NCBI GenBank assembly: GCA_947475795.1
Contig: CANJOX010000052.1
Span: 1 to 12,623, forward strand
Length of the DNA: 12,623 nt
Direction of reading: 5' to 3'
Source of the DNA: Gemmatimonadota bacterium
GTDB taxonomy: Bacteria > Gemmatimonadota > Gemmatimonadetes > Gemmatimonadales > Gemmatimonadaceae
Shown here: piece after piece, positions 1-7,612 of the stretch
Layout: each line of letters begins with the position of its first letter
How positions within the stretch are numbered: position 1 is the stretch's first letter
The notes under the pieces: model-generated
Database searches by the model: none
What the model was told of the DNA's origin: nothing
Seen by the model: the letters and a program-made list of their open reading frames with translations, nothing else
Made by a program: the position numbers and the translations under genes

Positions 1-969
1 ACCAATGCCTACTTTTCGTTGGGCGAGCACAGCCTGTTCGTGGCCTCATCGCTCAGCAGCCGCATTTCGTTTCTCGGCGAGTATGTGGTCCGCTTCAACG
101 GCGCGTCGGCTACGAACTATCTGCCCAGCATCGAGCGGTCGCTGGTCAAATTCAGCTATAGCAACAACCATGCGCTGATTGTCGGCAAGGTGCATACGCC
201 GGCCAACTACTGGAACGACTCGTACCACCACGGTCGCTTGTTCTTCCCGGTCATCGACCGTCCGTTGGCGTTCAGCCATCTGGTGCCCCTGCATACGCTG
301 GGGGTTCAGCTGCAAGGGCAGAATCTGGGCGGGGCCCGCTTCGGCTACGACGTGATGGTGGGCAACGGGGTCGCGTCCACCGATGCGGCGGCCAAGGGGA
401 CGTCCCCGTCGTCGCTCGTGGCCGTGCATGTGAAGCCGCGCGAGAACCTGCGCCTGGGTGCGTCGTACTACTACGACCACATGTCCACGAATGCGTACGG
501 CACACACAGCGGCCATACCGCGGCGCCCAGCCGGCCGGCGACGGGCGCCTACCGCGGTCCCCTGACGTATCAGCTCGCCAGCGCCTCGGCGGCGTGGTTC
601 ACGGAGCGCGTGGAGTTGCTCAATGAGTTCAGCTACAACGTGTCCGGCACCGACAGTCTCGGTGCGGCGCGCAACGTCGCCAACTTCACGTACCTGGGTG
701 TCCGTCTCGGCGAGCGCGGGGTGCCATACGCGTTCGCCGACCTGATTCAGATCGCCGACAACGACCTGCACGTGTACCCGATGGAGAAACGCAAGATCGG
801 TGTGGGCTACCGGTTCGACTTCAGCCCGCTGATCAACGTCAAGGCACAGGTGGAGCGCCGCAGCGAGCGCGCCATGCACGGCGACCACATGGAGGTGATG
901 GGGGCCGGCGGGCATACCCACCCCACCCACGCGTACGGGTTCCGCCTGCAGCTGGCGTACGGGTTCTAG
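1..969 (+). CDS. Outer-membrane beta-barrel (porin-like) protein, 5' partial
   Basis: The reading frame is open from base 1, so the start and signal peptide lie left of the window; 322 residues are visible. The protein has no hydrophobic helices. It shows alternating polar/hydrophobic strands rich in Tyr, Phe and Gly, and ends in LQLAYGF with a terminal Phe, the usual outer-membrane barrel insertion signal. A striking motif at visible residues 65-88 contains HTP, YWN, YHHG and IDRP; from memory, similar motifs occur in porin-like proteins encoded beside sensor kinases, but I could not check this. Two His-rich segments (H160, H169, H172; and H293, H296, H305, H307, H310) probably lie in loops. 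The stop is 3 nt before a PstS-like protein gene, followed by a hybrid kinase, so the three are probably co-transcribed. Barrel nature is fairly sure; the substrate is unknown. Confidence 0.72.
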   Translation, partial: TNAYFSLGEHSLFVASSLSSRISFLGEYVVRFNGASATNYLPSIERSLVKFSYSNNHALIVGKVHTPANYWNDSYHHGRLFFPVIDRPLAFSHLVPLHTLGVQLQGQNLGGARFGYDVMVGNGVASTDAAAKGTSPSSLVAVHVKPRENLRLGASYYYDHMSTNAYGTHSGHTAAPSRPATGAYRGPLTYQLASASAAWFTERVELLNEFSYNVSGTDSLGAARNVANFTYLGVRLGERGVPYAFADLIQIADNDLHVYPMEKRKIGVGYRFDFSPLINVKAQVERRSERAMHGDHMEVMGAGGHTHPTHAYGFRLQLAYGF

Positions 970-972
970 GGC

Positions 973-1440
973 ATGCGCGTGCTGATCCTGCGATGCTGTC
1001 TGCTGCTGGCGGGTGCCGCGTTCGTCACGCCGTGGCGTCTGCTCACGGCGCAGACCGTGGCGGCGGCCACGGTGCCGTTCGACTTCGTGGCGGTCGCCAA
1101 TAGCAGCGGCCTCTCTGAAGTGACCGTGCCCGAGCTCCGCCGCATCTTCCGCGGCGAACAATCGCTCTGGTCGACCAAGCAGCCGGTCTCGGTGGTGCTG
1201 CCGTCGGCGCGCGCGGAGTTCACCGACCGCTTCGCCCGTCAGGTGCTTGGCATGACGCGTGCGGGCATGCAGCGCTACTGGCTGGCGCTCGTCTTTCAGG
1301 GGCGGGCCAATCCGCCGGTGCTCCAAGACTCGGCCGCCGACGTGCTGGCGTACGTGCAGCGCACGCCGGGCGCGATCGGGCTCGTCCCGGCGTCGACGCC
1401 GGGCCTTCAGAAGGCGCTCGTGATCCGGGTGCGCGAATAA
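973..1440 (+). CDS. Half-size PstS-like periplasmic substrate-binding protein
   Basis: A 155-residue exported protein. The first ~26 residues form a signal peptide (MRVLILRCC, hydrophobic core, LTAQ near the likely cleavage site). The mature part resembles one lobe of PstS/phosphate-type binding proteins: a [11 protein letters not shown] start, an [13 protein letters not shown] segment (residues ~54-66), a [13 protein letters not shown] segment (~103-115) and a [12 protein letters not shown] end (~127-138). Full PstS proteins are about twice this length, so the second lobe is missing, and I see no GSGT-type phosphate loop. The ligand therefore need not be phosphate. The ATG lies 3 nt after the barrel gene and the stop 2 nt before the hybrid kinase gene, indicating translational coupling. 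Inferred role: a periplasmic ligand presenter for the kinase, as TorT serves TorS or LuxP serves LuxQ. Confidence 0.75.
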   Translation: MRVLILRCCLLLAGAAFVTPWRLLTAQTVAAATVPFDFVAVANSSGLSEVTVPELRRIFRGEQSLWSTKQPVSVVLPSARAEFTDRFARQVLGMTRAGMQRYWLALVFQGRANPPVLQDSAADVLAYVQRTPGAIGLVPASTPGLQKALVIRVRE

Positions 1441-1442
1441 CG

Positions 1443-3725
1443 ATGCGCGCGGTCCTGCGCGGTATCTCCTTCCGTATCTGGCTGCCGTTCGCGGTGGCGC
1501 TCTCGCTCTCGATTCTCGCGCTCGGGGTCTACTATCCCAACCGTCAGGCCGAGCTGTTCCGGGACACCACCAGCCGCAAGATGGAGGAGCTGGCGCGTGT
1601 CACGGCCCTGAGTGTGGAGCTGGCCATCGAGCGCGAGGCCTACGACGCCCTGGCGCGGGCGATCGCGGTGACGACGACGTCCAACGATTTTGCCTTCGTG
1701 GCGATCGTGCAGCGCGACGAGGCCGGTCGGGAAAGCGTGTTTGCCTCCAATCCGCGCAATATCGACCCGGCGCTGGTGCTCGATCACCGGCGCAGCCCCC
1801 TGATGTATCAGCAAGCGGCGTTCACCACCGCGTCGCTGTCCGGATATGTGTTGCTGGCCACGTCACCGGAGCGCATCGACGCCAGCATCCGCGATCTCAA
1901 CCGGCCGGTGTACGAGGTGCTTGGCGCGATCCTGCTGTTGTCGCTGGGCGTGTTCTTCTCGGTGGCGCGCGCCCTGTCGCGCCCCGTGCAGGAGCTCACG
2001 CGCGTGGCCAACGCGCTGCAGCGGGAAGACTACGACGTGGACATCAAGACGTCGTGGAGCGCGAGTGAAATCGGTCAGCTCACCCGGGCACTGAGCCAGT
2101 TGCGCGACACGCTGGCGGCCGCCAGAGCGCAGAACCGCTCGTACAATGATGGCCTCGTGCGCGCCAAGCAGAGCGCGGAAGCGGCCGATCAGGCCAAGAG
2201 CGCGTTCGTGGCGAATATCAGCCACGAGATCCGCACGCCGATCAATGCGCTCCTAGGGCTGTCGCACCTGTGCCTCGATACCGCGCTGGACGCGAGGCAG
2301 CGGGATTATGTGAGCAAGATCGAGCGGGCGGCACAGGGACTGCTCGGACTCGTGGATGACGTGCTGGATTTCTCGAAGATCGAGGCCGGCGCCCTCGTGC
2401 TCGAAGCGGAGCCGTTCGAACTCGACGATGTGCTGTCGCAGGTGCGGATCATCGTGGGGGATCTGGCGCAGTCGAAGGGGCTGGCGTTCTCGATCACCGT
2501 GGGAGAGGGCATTCCCGCGCGTGTGGTCGGCGATGCCTTTCGGCTGCAGCAGGTGCTGATCAACCTGGCCGGGAACGCCGTGAAATTCACGGCGACGGGA
2601 ACGGTGCGTGTCGAAGCGGAGTTGCGGCGGAGTGATGACCGTAGTATCGAGATCGGCTTTGCGGTGCACGACAGCGGCATCGGGTTGAGCCCGGAGCATC
2701 AGCACCGCCTGTTCAAGGCGTTCAGTCAGGCTGACAACTCAACGACGCGATTGTACGGCGGTTCGGGGTTGGGGCTGGTGATCAGTCAACGGCTGGTGCA
2801 GGCGATGGGGGGGACGATCGAGGTGATGAGCCAGCCGGGCGTGGGGAGCGTCTTCCGCTTCTCCGTACGGTTCGCGACGATCGCGCAGACCTTGGCGCGC
2901 CTCGAACGGCGGTCACGGCCGCGGTTGGCGGGCGCCGCCGATTCCCGGACCGTGCTGCGTGGCCGTCGGATTCTGGTGGCCGAGGATAACGACTTCAACC
3001 AGCAGGTGGTGCGCGAGCTGCTTGAGCGCTTCGGGGCCACGGTGGTCGTGGCCGGAAACGGTCTGGATGCGATTGCACGGGTTGAGCAGGAGGCGGCGTT
3101 CGATCTCGTGCTGATGGACGTGCAGATGCCGGTGATGGACGGCATCGAGGCGGTGCAGCAGTTGCGGACCCGCTACTCCTCGAGCGATCTCGTCATTCTG
3201 GCGATGACCGCCAACGTGGCGCCTGAGGATCGTCTCCGCTGCCGGACGGCCGGGATGAATGGATTCGTGCCCAAGCCGATCGTGCCCGAACGGTTCTACT
3301 CGTTGTTGGCGCATTGGATTGCCGCACCGGCTGATGGTCGCGGCGCGCCGACCAAGGCGGTATCCGAGCCGGTTACCACGTTCGTGCCGCCACCCCTTCC
3401 CGTCGCTGCACCGGCCTTTGATGCGGGGCTGCTGCTGGCTTTGGTCGAGGGCGATCTGGACGACGCCCAGCTGTTGGCGGAGCAGTTCGCCCAATCGGCG
3501 CGCGCGACGATCGCCGAGATGAGAGTTGCCCAATCGGCGCGCGATCTGGCGGCCCTCAAGCGACTGGCGCATCGCTTCAAGTCAGCGGCGGCGCAGATCG
3601 GGGCCGGTGCGTGCCGCGCGTGCTGCATCGCCCTCGAAGGCAGCGCCACGATCGAGGAGGCGGACGCGCTGGTGGTGGAACTGATGGAGCTGATCGAGGC
3701 GCTCGTGTCGGCGCTGCGCGTGTAA
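1443..3725 (+). CDS. Membrane-bound hybrid sensor histidine kinase (HAMP-HisKA-HATPase-REC-Hpt)
   Basis: A 760-residue inner-membrane kinase. Domains in order: TM1 (~13-31), periplasmic sensor (~32-155, family not recognised), TM2 (~157-176), HAMP (~177-230), coiled coil, HisKA with phosphorylated H261 in SHEIRTP, HATPase_c with N box (N374, N378), G1 box D410-SGIGL and G2 box GGSGLGL (~439-445), REC with acidic E514/D515, phospho-acceptor D559, T589 and K611, a Pro-rich linker (~640-658), and Hpt with H710 in [12 protein letters not shown]. All catalytic residues are present, so a complete His-Asp-His relay is expected, as in TorS- or BarA-type kinases. The downstream response regulator is not in the window. 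The start ATG is 2 nt after the binding-protein stop with no clear Shine-Dalgarno, consistent with coupling. The signal sensed is unknown. Confidence 0.93.
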   Translation: MRAVLRGISFRIWLPFAVALSLSILALGVYYPNRQAELFRDTTSRKMEELARVTALSVELAIEREAYDALARAIAVTTTSNDFAFVAIVQRDEAGRESVFASNPRNIDPALVLDHRRSPLMYQQAAFTTASLSGYVLLATSPERIDASIRDLNRPVYEVLGAILLLSLGVFFSVARALSRPVQELTRVANALQREDYDVDIKTSWSASEIGQLTRALSQLRDTLAAARAQNRSYNDGLVRAKQSAEAADQAKSAFVANISHEIRTPINALLGLSHLCLDTALDARQRDYVSKIERAAQGLLGLVDDVLDFSKIEAGALVLEAEPFELDDVLSQVRIIVGDLAQSKGLAFSITVGEGIPARVVGDAFRLQQVLINLAGNAVKFTATGTVRVEAELRRSDDRSIEIGFAVHDSGIGLSPEHQHRLFKAFSQADNSTTRLYGGSGLGLVISQRLVQAMGGTIEVMSQPGVGSVFRFSVRFATIAQTLARLERRSRPRLAGAADSRTVLRGRRILVAEDNDFNQQVVRELLERFGATVVVAGNGLDAIARVEQEAAFDLVLMDVQMPVMDGIEAVQQLRTRYSSSDLVILAMTANVAPEDRLRCRTAGMNGFVPKPIVPERFYSLLAHWIAAPADGRGAPTKAVSEPVTTFVPPPLPVAAPAFDAGLLLALVEGDLDDAQLLAEQFAQSARATIAEMRVAQSARDLAALKRLAHRFKSAAAQIGAGACRACCIALEGSATIEEADALVVELMELIEALVSALRV
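3489..3543 (+). repeat. 16-bp direct repeat inside the Hpt-coding region
   Basis: The 16 bases gcccaatcggcgcgcg occur at 3489-3504 and again at 3528-3543, 39 nt (13 codons) apart and in frame. Both copies encode AQSAR in the first predicted helix of the Hpt domain. This may be a remnant of a small in-frame tandem duplication or a helical repeat. Confidence 0.6.
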
Positions 3726-3834
3726 CCCGACCGGATGCCGAGGATCTGCGTGCGCCTCCCTGCGTGTATTCCGGTATGAGGAATGATGGCCGCTGGACGC
3801 GGGGGACACCCGACGCTAACGTGCCCATTCCACG

Positions 3835-5727
3835 ATGAACGTCCGATCATCTTCCGACGTCGGCACGAGCGCGCCAGGCGACATCGGCATCCTCCTCGAG
3901 GATGCCAACGGCCTCGTGCAGCAATGCACCCCGTCGCTGCTGCGGCACGTGGGATTGCCGGAGCTGGCCGATCACTATCGTGGCCGCCCGGCGCGTGCGC
4001 TGCACGAGATGTTGGCCTCGGCGTTTCTGGATCGCGCGGCCTATCTCGATGGCGTGGCCTTCCTGCGGGAGCGCGGTCAGGCCGTGCACCGGGAAGTGCT
4101 GACGACCGCCGCGGGGCACCTGCTCGAGCGCACGTTCGTGCCGCTCCGCGATGGTGACGTGTTGACCGGAACGCTGTGGCAGTTCGGCGCGATGCATGCA
4201 CCGGATGACCGCGCGGCCGACCGTCTGGCGCTCTTCGAGGCGATCTTCGCGGCGCTGCCGGGGCAGATGGCCGTGCTCTCCCCCACTGGTCGCTACGAGT
4301 TCGTGACGCCGAGTGCCATCCGCGACGAGGCGCTGCGGGCATGGATCATCGGGCGTACCGATCGGGAGTATGCGGCGTATCGGGGGCGCGCGGCCAGCTT
4401 CGCCGAGGCGCGCGAGGCGTCGATCCGCCGGGTGGTGGAGCAGCGGGCCTTCGACGAGTACGAGGAGGTCCTGCGCGATGCGGACGGTGGGACCCGTCAC
4501 TATCAGCGCCATATGGTGCCCATGTTCGGGGCGGACGGCGCGGTGGAGCATGTGCTGGGGTACGGCCTCGATCTGACGCAACTGCGGCGGGTGGAGCAGC
4601 AGCTCGTGCAGTCGCAGAAAATGGACGCGCTGGGTCGGCTGGCCGGCGGCATCGCCCACGACTTTAACAACCTGCTGACCGTGATCGCCGGCTGTGGCGA
4701 GGCGCTGATGCTGGAGCTTGACGAGGGCGACGACCGGCACGAGCTGCTCGACCCCATCCTCGAGGCCAGCAAGCGGGCGGCCGATCTGACCCGACAGCTG
4801 CTGGCGTTCAGCCGGCGATCGGTGCAACAGGCCACGACGGTCGATGTGGCTGAGGTGCTTGACCGGACCGTCGCCATGCTACGCCGTCTGGTGAGCGACG
4901 TCATCGAGATCAAGGTCCGTCGCGCGCCGGGGGCGTACTCGGTGCCCCTCGACGCCTCGCAACTCCAACAGGTGCTGGTGAATCTCGCTGTGAACGCGCG
5001 GGACGCGATGGCGTCGGGCGGAACGCTCACGATCGACGTGCGTCCGCTGGCGCTGTCCGAGGCGACGTTCGGGCTCGCGGAGGGCGAGTATGTGGAGCTG
5101 CAGGTCACCGATACGGGCCACGGCATGACCGAGGAGGTCCGGCAGCAGGTATTCGAACCCTTCTTCACGACGAAGCCGGCCGGCGTGGGGACCGGTCTGG
5201 GTCTTTCCACGGTGTATGGGATTGTCACCACCGCGAAGGGAACCATCCGCGTTACCAGCACCGTTGGCGAGGGCACGTCCATCCGTGTGATTCTGCCACG
5301 GGACCGGCGGGAGCTCGACGTGGGGGCGCCGGCGGCATCCAGCTCGCCCATACGTGGCACCGGCACGATTCTGTTGGTGGAGAACGACGCCCTGGTGCTG
5401 AACCTCGTCCGGCGTGGGCTGCAGGGGCTGGGGTATGACATCCTCGTGGCGCACGATGGGGTGGCGGCGCTGGAGGTGGCGGCGCAGCACGAGGGCCCGA
5501 TTGCGCTGCTGCTGACCGACGTCGTGATGCCGCGCATGGGGGGTGGCATTCTGGCCCAGCGCCTGAAGGAGGTACGCCCCGCGACGCGTGTGCTGTTCAT
5601 GAGCGGATTCGTGGATGACCCCACGCTGGCGGCGGAGATTGCGCAGGGCGACGAGGGGCTGCTGCAGAAGCCCTTCACACTGCACCTGCTGGCCGAGCGC
5701 GTTGCGGGGGTGCTGGCGCGGCCCTAA
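3835..5727 (+). CDS. Soluble PAS-containing hybrid histidine kinase (HisKA-HATPase-REC)
   Basis: A 630-residue protein with no membrane helix or signal peptide, so probably cytoplasmic. Residues ~15-115 look like a divergent PAS domain and ~130-250 like a second PAS ending in the usual GYGLDLTQLRRVEQQL linker. The kinase core has H275 in GGIAHDFNNLL, N box N383/N387, D426-TGHG, EPFFTTK (~441-447) and GTGLGLSTVYG (~452-462). The C-terminal REC (~508-630) has phospho-acceptor D562, S590 and K612. The acidic pocket reads E516-N517-D518, so the second metal-binding acid of canonical receivers is Asn here. The gene begins 109 nt after the previous kinase gene; the gap shows no clear terminator and the ATG lacks an obvious ribosome-binding site. 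With no output domain it must signal through another regulator, or its REC may act as a phosphate sink. Confidence 0.9.
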   Translation: MNVRSSSDVGTSAPGDIGILLEDANGLVQQCTPSLLRHVGLPELADHYRGRPARALHEMLASAFLDRAAYLDGVAFLRERGQAVHREVLTTAAGHLLERTFVPLRDGDVLTGTLWQFGAMHAPDDRAADRLALFEAIFAALPGQMAVLSPTGRYEFVTPSAIRDEALRAWIIGRTDREYAAYRGRAASFAEAREASIRRVVEQRAFDEYEEVLRDADGGTRHYQRHMVPMFGADGAVEHVLGYGLDLTQLRRVEQQLVQSQKMDALGRLAGGIAHDFNNLLTVIAGCGEALMLELDEGDDRHELLDPILEASKRAADLTRQLLAFSRRSVQQATTVDVAEVLDRTVAMLRRLVSDVIEIKVRRAPGAYSVPLDASQLQQVLVNLAVNARDAMASGGTLTIDVRPLALSEATFGLAEGEYVELQVTDTGHGMTEEVRQQVFEPFFTTKPAGVGTGLGLSTVYGIVTTAKGTIRVTSTVGEGTSIRVILPRDRRELDVGAPAASSSPIRGTGTILLVENDALVLNLVRRGLQGLGYDILVAHDGVAALEVAAQHEGPIALLLTDVVMPRMGGGILAQRLKEVRPATRVLFMSGFVDDPTLAAEIAQGDEGLLQKPFTLHLLAERVAGVLARP

Positions 5728-5738
5728 CATCCGGCATG

Positions 5739-5768
5739 CGTTACGTCGTGCCCCGGCCTCGTTACGTC
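5739..5768 (+). repeat. Direct repeat CGTTACGTC upstream of dinB-like gene
   Basis: The 9-mer cgttacgtc occurs at 5739-5747 and 5760-5768, 21 bp apart (about two helical turns), in the 82-nt gap between the soluble kinase gene and the DinB-like gene. It could be a paired operator, but nothing else in the sequence shows binding and chance is possible in so short a motif. Confidence 0.35.
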
Positions 5769-5809
5769 CTGCATCTCCTGCGATCCTGCACACCCTTTCC
5801 GACGATCCC

Positions 5810-6307
5810 ATGTCCGCCAACCACGCGTTCTTCATCAGCTGCTTCCGGAACGAGATCGCCTCCACCGTTTCGCTCTTTCGTAGCCTGCCCGCCGACCAGC
5901 TGGACTATCGCCCGCATGCGGTCAGCCGTTCGGCGCGGGAGATCGTGGAGCACCTGCTCACGCATCTCGTGGACATGGCGGTGATCCCCCACGAAACGGT
6001 GTGCGAGGAAACGCTCACCTACCCGGTGTCCGATCCGGCCGACGCGGCGGCGCAGTACGAGGCGCTGTGCGGGACCGTGCTCGACGCCGTGTCGGGGCTG
6101 TCGGCCGAGCAGTGGGAAACCGTGCCGGTGGAGCTGCGCATCCACGGGACGCCGGTGGTCACGCTGCCGCGCACGAACATGATGTGGTTTTTCTTCTTCG
6201 ACATCATCCATCACCGCGGCCAGCTGTCCACCTACGTGCGGCCCATGGGCGGTGCGGTGCCGTCGATCTACGGCCCGTCGGCCGATACGTCGTCCGCCGG
6301 CGCATAA
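5810..6307 (+). CDS. DinB/YfiT-family putative metal-dependent protein
   Basis: A 165-residue cytosolic protein. The frame is open further upstream, but the ATG at 5810 gives MSANHAFFISCFRNEI, a normal DinB helix 1; the upstream part is Arg/Pro/Cys-rich and overlaps the kinase gene. DinB four-helix proteins bind a divalent metal through three His, one in helix 2 and two in a C-terminal HxxxHRGQ motif. Here the candidates are H48 (in EHLLTHL), H52 and H135 (in DIIHHRGQL). The position four before H135 is D131 rather than His, with a neighbouring H134. The tail RPMGGAVPSIYGPSAD matches what I remember of damage-inducible DinB-like proteins. Relatives include bacillithiol and mycothiol S-transferases; the substrate here is unknown. 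It is the last gene of the plus-strand block. Confidence 0.85.
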   Translation: MSANHAFFISCFRNEIASTVSLFRSLPADQLDYRPHAVSRSAREIVEHLLTHLVDMAVIPHETVCEETLTYPVSDPADAAAQYEALCGTVLDAVSGLSAEQWETVPVELRIHGTPVVTLPRTNMMWFFFFDIIHHRGQLSTYVRPMGGAVPSIYGPSADTSSAGA

Positions 6308-6325
6308 CCCGCCGGCTGCGGACGG

Positions 6326-6350
6326 GCGCGCGTCAGCCGGTGACGCGCGC
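6326..6350. terminator. Perfect 10-bp inverted repeat between convergent genes
   Basis: Left arm gcgcgcgtca (6326-6335), loop gccgg (6336-6340), right arm tgacgcgcgc (6341-6350): a perfect GC-rich hairpin. It sits 18 bp after the DinB-like gene stop, and its left arm contains the stop codon of the alpha/beta hydrolase gene (TGA, complement of 6333-6335). Because it lies at the meeting point of two convergent blocks, a bidirectional terminator is likely. Neither side has a clear T run, so it is not a canonical intrinsic terminator. Confidence 0.6.
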
Positions 6351-7151
6351 TAGAAAGGCGCTGATTGCGGCCGTGACCTGTTCCGGCTGCTCGATGCTGC
6401 TGGAATGTCCGGCGTGCGGGATGCGCACGAGCGTGGAGCCGCGGATCGCCGCGTGCAGGCGCTCGGCCTTGGCGGGGACCGTGGCCACGTCCTCGTCGCC
6501 CACGACAATCAGCGTCGGGGTGGTCACGGCGCCCAGTTCGGGGACCACACTGTTGCGTTCGATCACCCCGTTGACGGCGCGCCAGATGTCGCGGCGGTTG
6601 GCGGACAGACGTTGCTTCCACCGCGTCCGTTCCGCAGCGCGCGCGGGATCGGTGAGAAACGTGGTGCCGAACATGATGGGCATGACTTTGTTGGCCACCA
6701 CTCCGAGCCCGAGCCAGCGGGCCACGCGGTTGAGCGTGCGATACCGCGGGACGTTCTCCGCCGGCTCCGCCTCGGCACTGGTTTCCAGCAGGATGCAGGA
6801 GCGCAGGAGATCCGGGCGACGGGCGGCGATGCGCATGGCCACGAAACCACCCATGGACAGTCCGGCCAGATGCACCGGTGCGACACCGAGCAGCTCGATC
6901 AGCGCGACGGCGTCCTCGTAGCACTGTTCGATGCTGATGGCGCGCGTGGTGGGGACCTCGCTCTGTCCCTGCCCGCGATGATCCCACGCGATGCAGCGGT
7001 ACTGGTGTCGCAGGGCGGCCACCTGCGCATCGAACATGCGCGTGCTCCAGAGCAGGCCGTGCGAGAAGAGGAGCGGCGGCCCGTTGCCACCGGTGTCCTC
7101 CACCCAAAGCCGCGCACCGTTGACGGTGAGGTAGCGTCCGTGCGCCGTCAT
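6333..7151 (-). CDS. Alpha/beta-fold hydrolase
   Basis: A 272-residue soluble protein with a full catalytic set: oxyanion-region H31-G32, WDHRGQGQS (~56-64), nucleophile elbow G-L-S99-M-G-G, catalytic acid D221 in VGDEDVATVP, and H249 in PHAGHSSS. Length and order match the 3-oxoadipate enol-lactonase / esterase / haloperoxidase-like group, with a short cap region (~125-200). There is no signal peptide, so it is cytosolic. The ATG starts 1 nt after the HemJ stop, so the two are translationally coupled. Substrate cannot be predicted from the sequence; a lactone, ester or C-C bond substrate is possible. It is the last gene of the minus-strand block, and its stop codon lies in the convergent hairpin. 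Confidence 0.9.
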   Translation of the reverse strand: MTAHGRYLTVNGARLWVEDTGGNGPPLLFSHGLLWSTRMFDAQVAALRHQYRCIAWDHRGQGQSEVPTTRAISIEQCYEDAVALIELLGVAPVHLAGLSMGGFVAMRIAARRPDLLRSCILLETSAEAEPAENVPRYRTLNRVARWLGLGVVANKVMPIMFGTTFLTDPARAAERTRWKQRLSANRRDIWRAVNGVIERNSVVPELGAVTTPTLIVVGDEDVATVPAKAERLHAAIRGSTLVRIPHAGHSSSIEQPEQVTAAISAFLARVTG

Positions 7152-7152
7152 G

Positions 7153-7593
7153 CTACGCGCCCGGACGTACGATGACGGCGATGACGATGACCAGCAGGAG
7201 CAGCGTGGGGACTTCGTTGAGCCAGCGGCAGGCGGTCTCGCTGAACACGTATTCGCCGCGCAGGAATTTTGTGCGCGTCCACGACGCCAGTCCGTGGTAG
7301 CCGAGCAGGAAGAGGACAGCGCCGAGTTTGGCGTGCATCCACGGCATGCGCAGGAGTGACGGATTCATGACCAGCATGGCGATGCCGGCCCCGATCGCGA
7401 CGACCATCGCCGGGGTCATGATGGCGCGCAACAGGCGCCGTTCCATGACCTCGAGCGTGGCGGTCACCGCCGGCTCACCACGCTTCTGGGCGTGGTAGAC
7501 ATACAGGCGGAAAATGTAGAACAGCCCGGCGTACCAGGCGATGACGGCAATGACGTGCAGCGCCTTGACCGACAGGTAGGTGGTTCCGTTCAC
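7153..7593 (-). CDS. hemJ: HemJ-type protoporphyrinogen IX oxidase
   Basis: A 146-residue membrane protein with four predicted TM helices (~6-28, 57-77, 85-106, 126-143). Family features seen: SVKALHVIAVIAWYAGLFY with H13, RLYVYHA, ERRLLRAIMTPAM, WMHAKLG with H87 and K89, and a C-terminal RWLNEVPTLLLL helix. HemJ oxidises protoporphyrinogen IX to protoporphyrin IX late in heme synthesis, using heme held by conserved His. I chose the GTG at 7593, which gives the expected N-terminus; the longer open frame to 7701 runs into the aminotransferase gene. A GGGG stretch lies a few bases upstream. The gene starts 19 nt after the aminotransferase stop and ends 1 nt before the hydrolase start. No other heme gene is near. 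Confidence 0.85.
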   Translation of the reverse strand: MNGTTYLSVKALHVIAVIAWYAGLFYIFRLYVYHAQKRGEPAVTATLEVMERRLLRAIMTPAMVVAIGAGIAMLVMNPSLLRMPWMHAKLGAVLFLLGYHGLASWTRTKFLRGEYVFSETACRWLNEVPTLLLLVIVIAVIVRPGA

Positions 7594-7612
7594 GACGCCC
7601 CGTGCGCTGACG

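Noticed and set aside
46..1326. Long open frame (426 codons) on the minus strand opposite the barrel and binding-protein genes
   Set aside because: Its translation is Arg/His/Ala-rich with no recognisable domain, and the opposite strand encodes proteins with clear signals and motifs; long antisense frames are expected at this GC content.
3726..3834. Possible promoter or hairpin (attcc/ggaat at 3768-3784) between the two kinase genes
   Set aside because: Only a 5-bp stem with a 7-nt loop, and no convincing -35/-10 pair; too weak to annotate.
4503..5678. Open frame (391 codons) on the minus strand opposite the soluble kinase
   Set aside because: Ser/Arg/Pro-rich shadow of a well-supported kinase and receiver domain.
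5615..5809. N-terminal extension of the DinB-like protein
   Set aside because: It overlaps the kinase receiver and is Arg/Cys/Pro-rich, unlike any DinB N-terminus.
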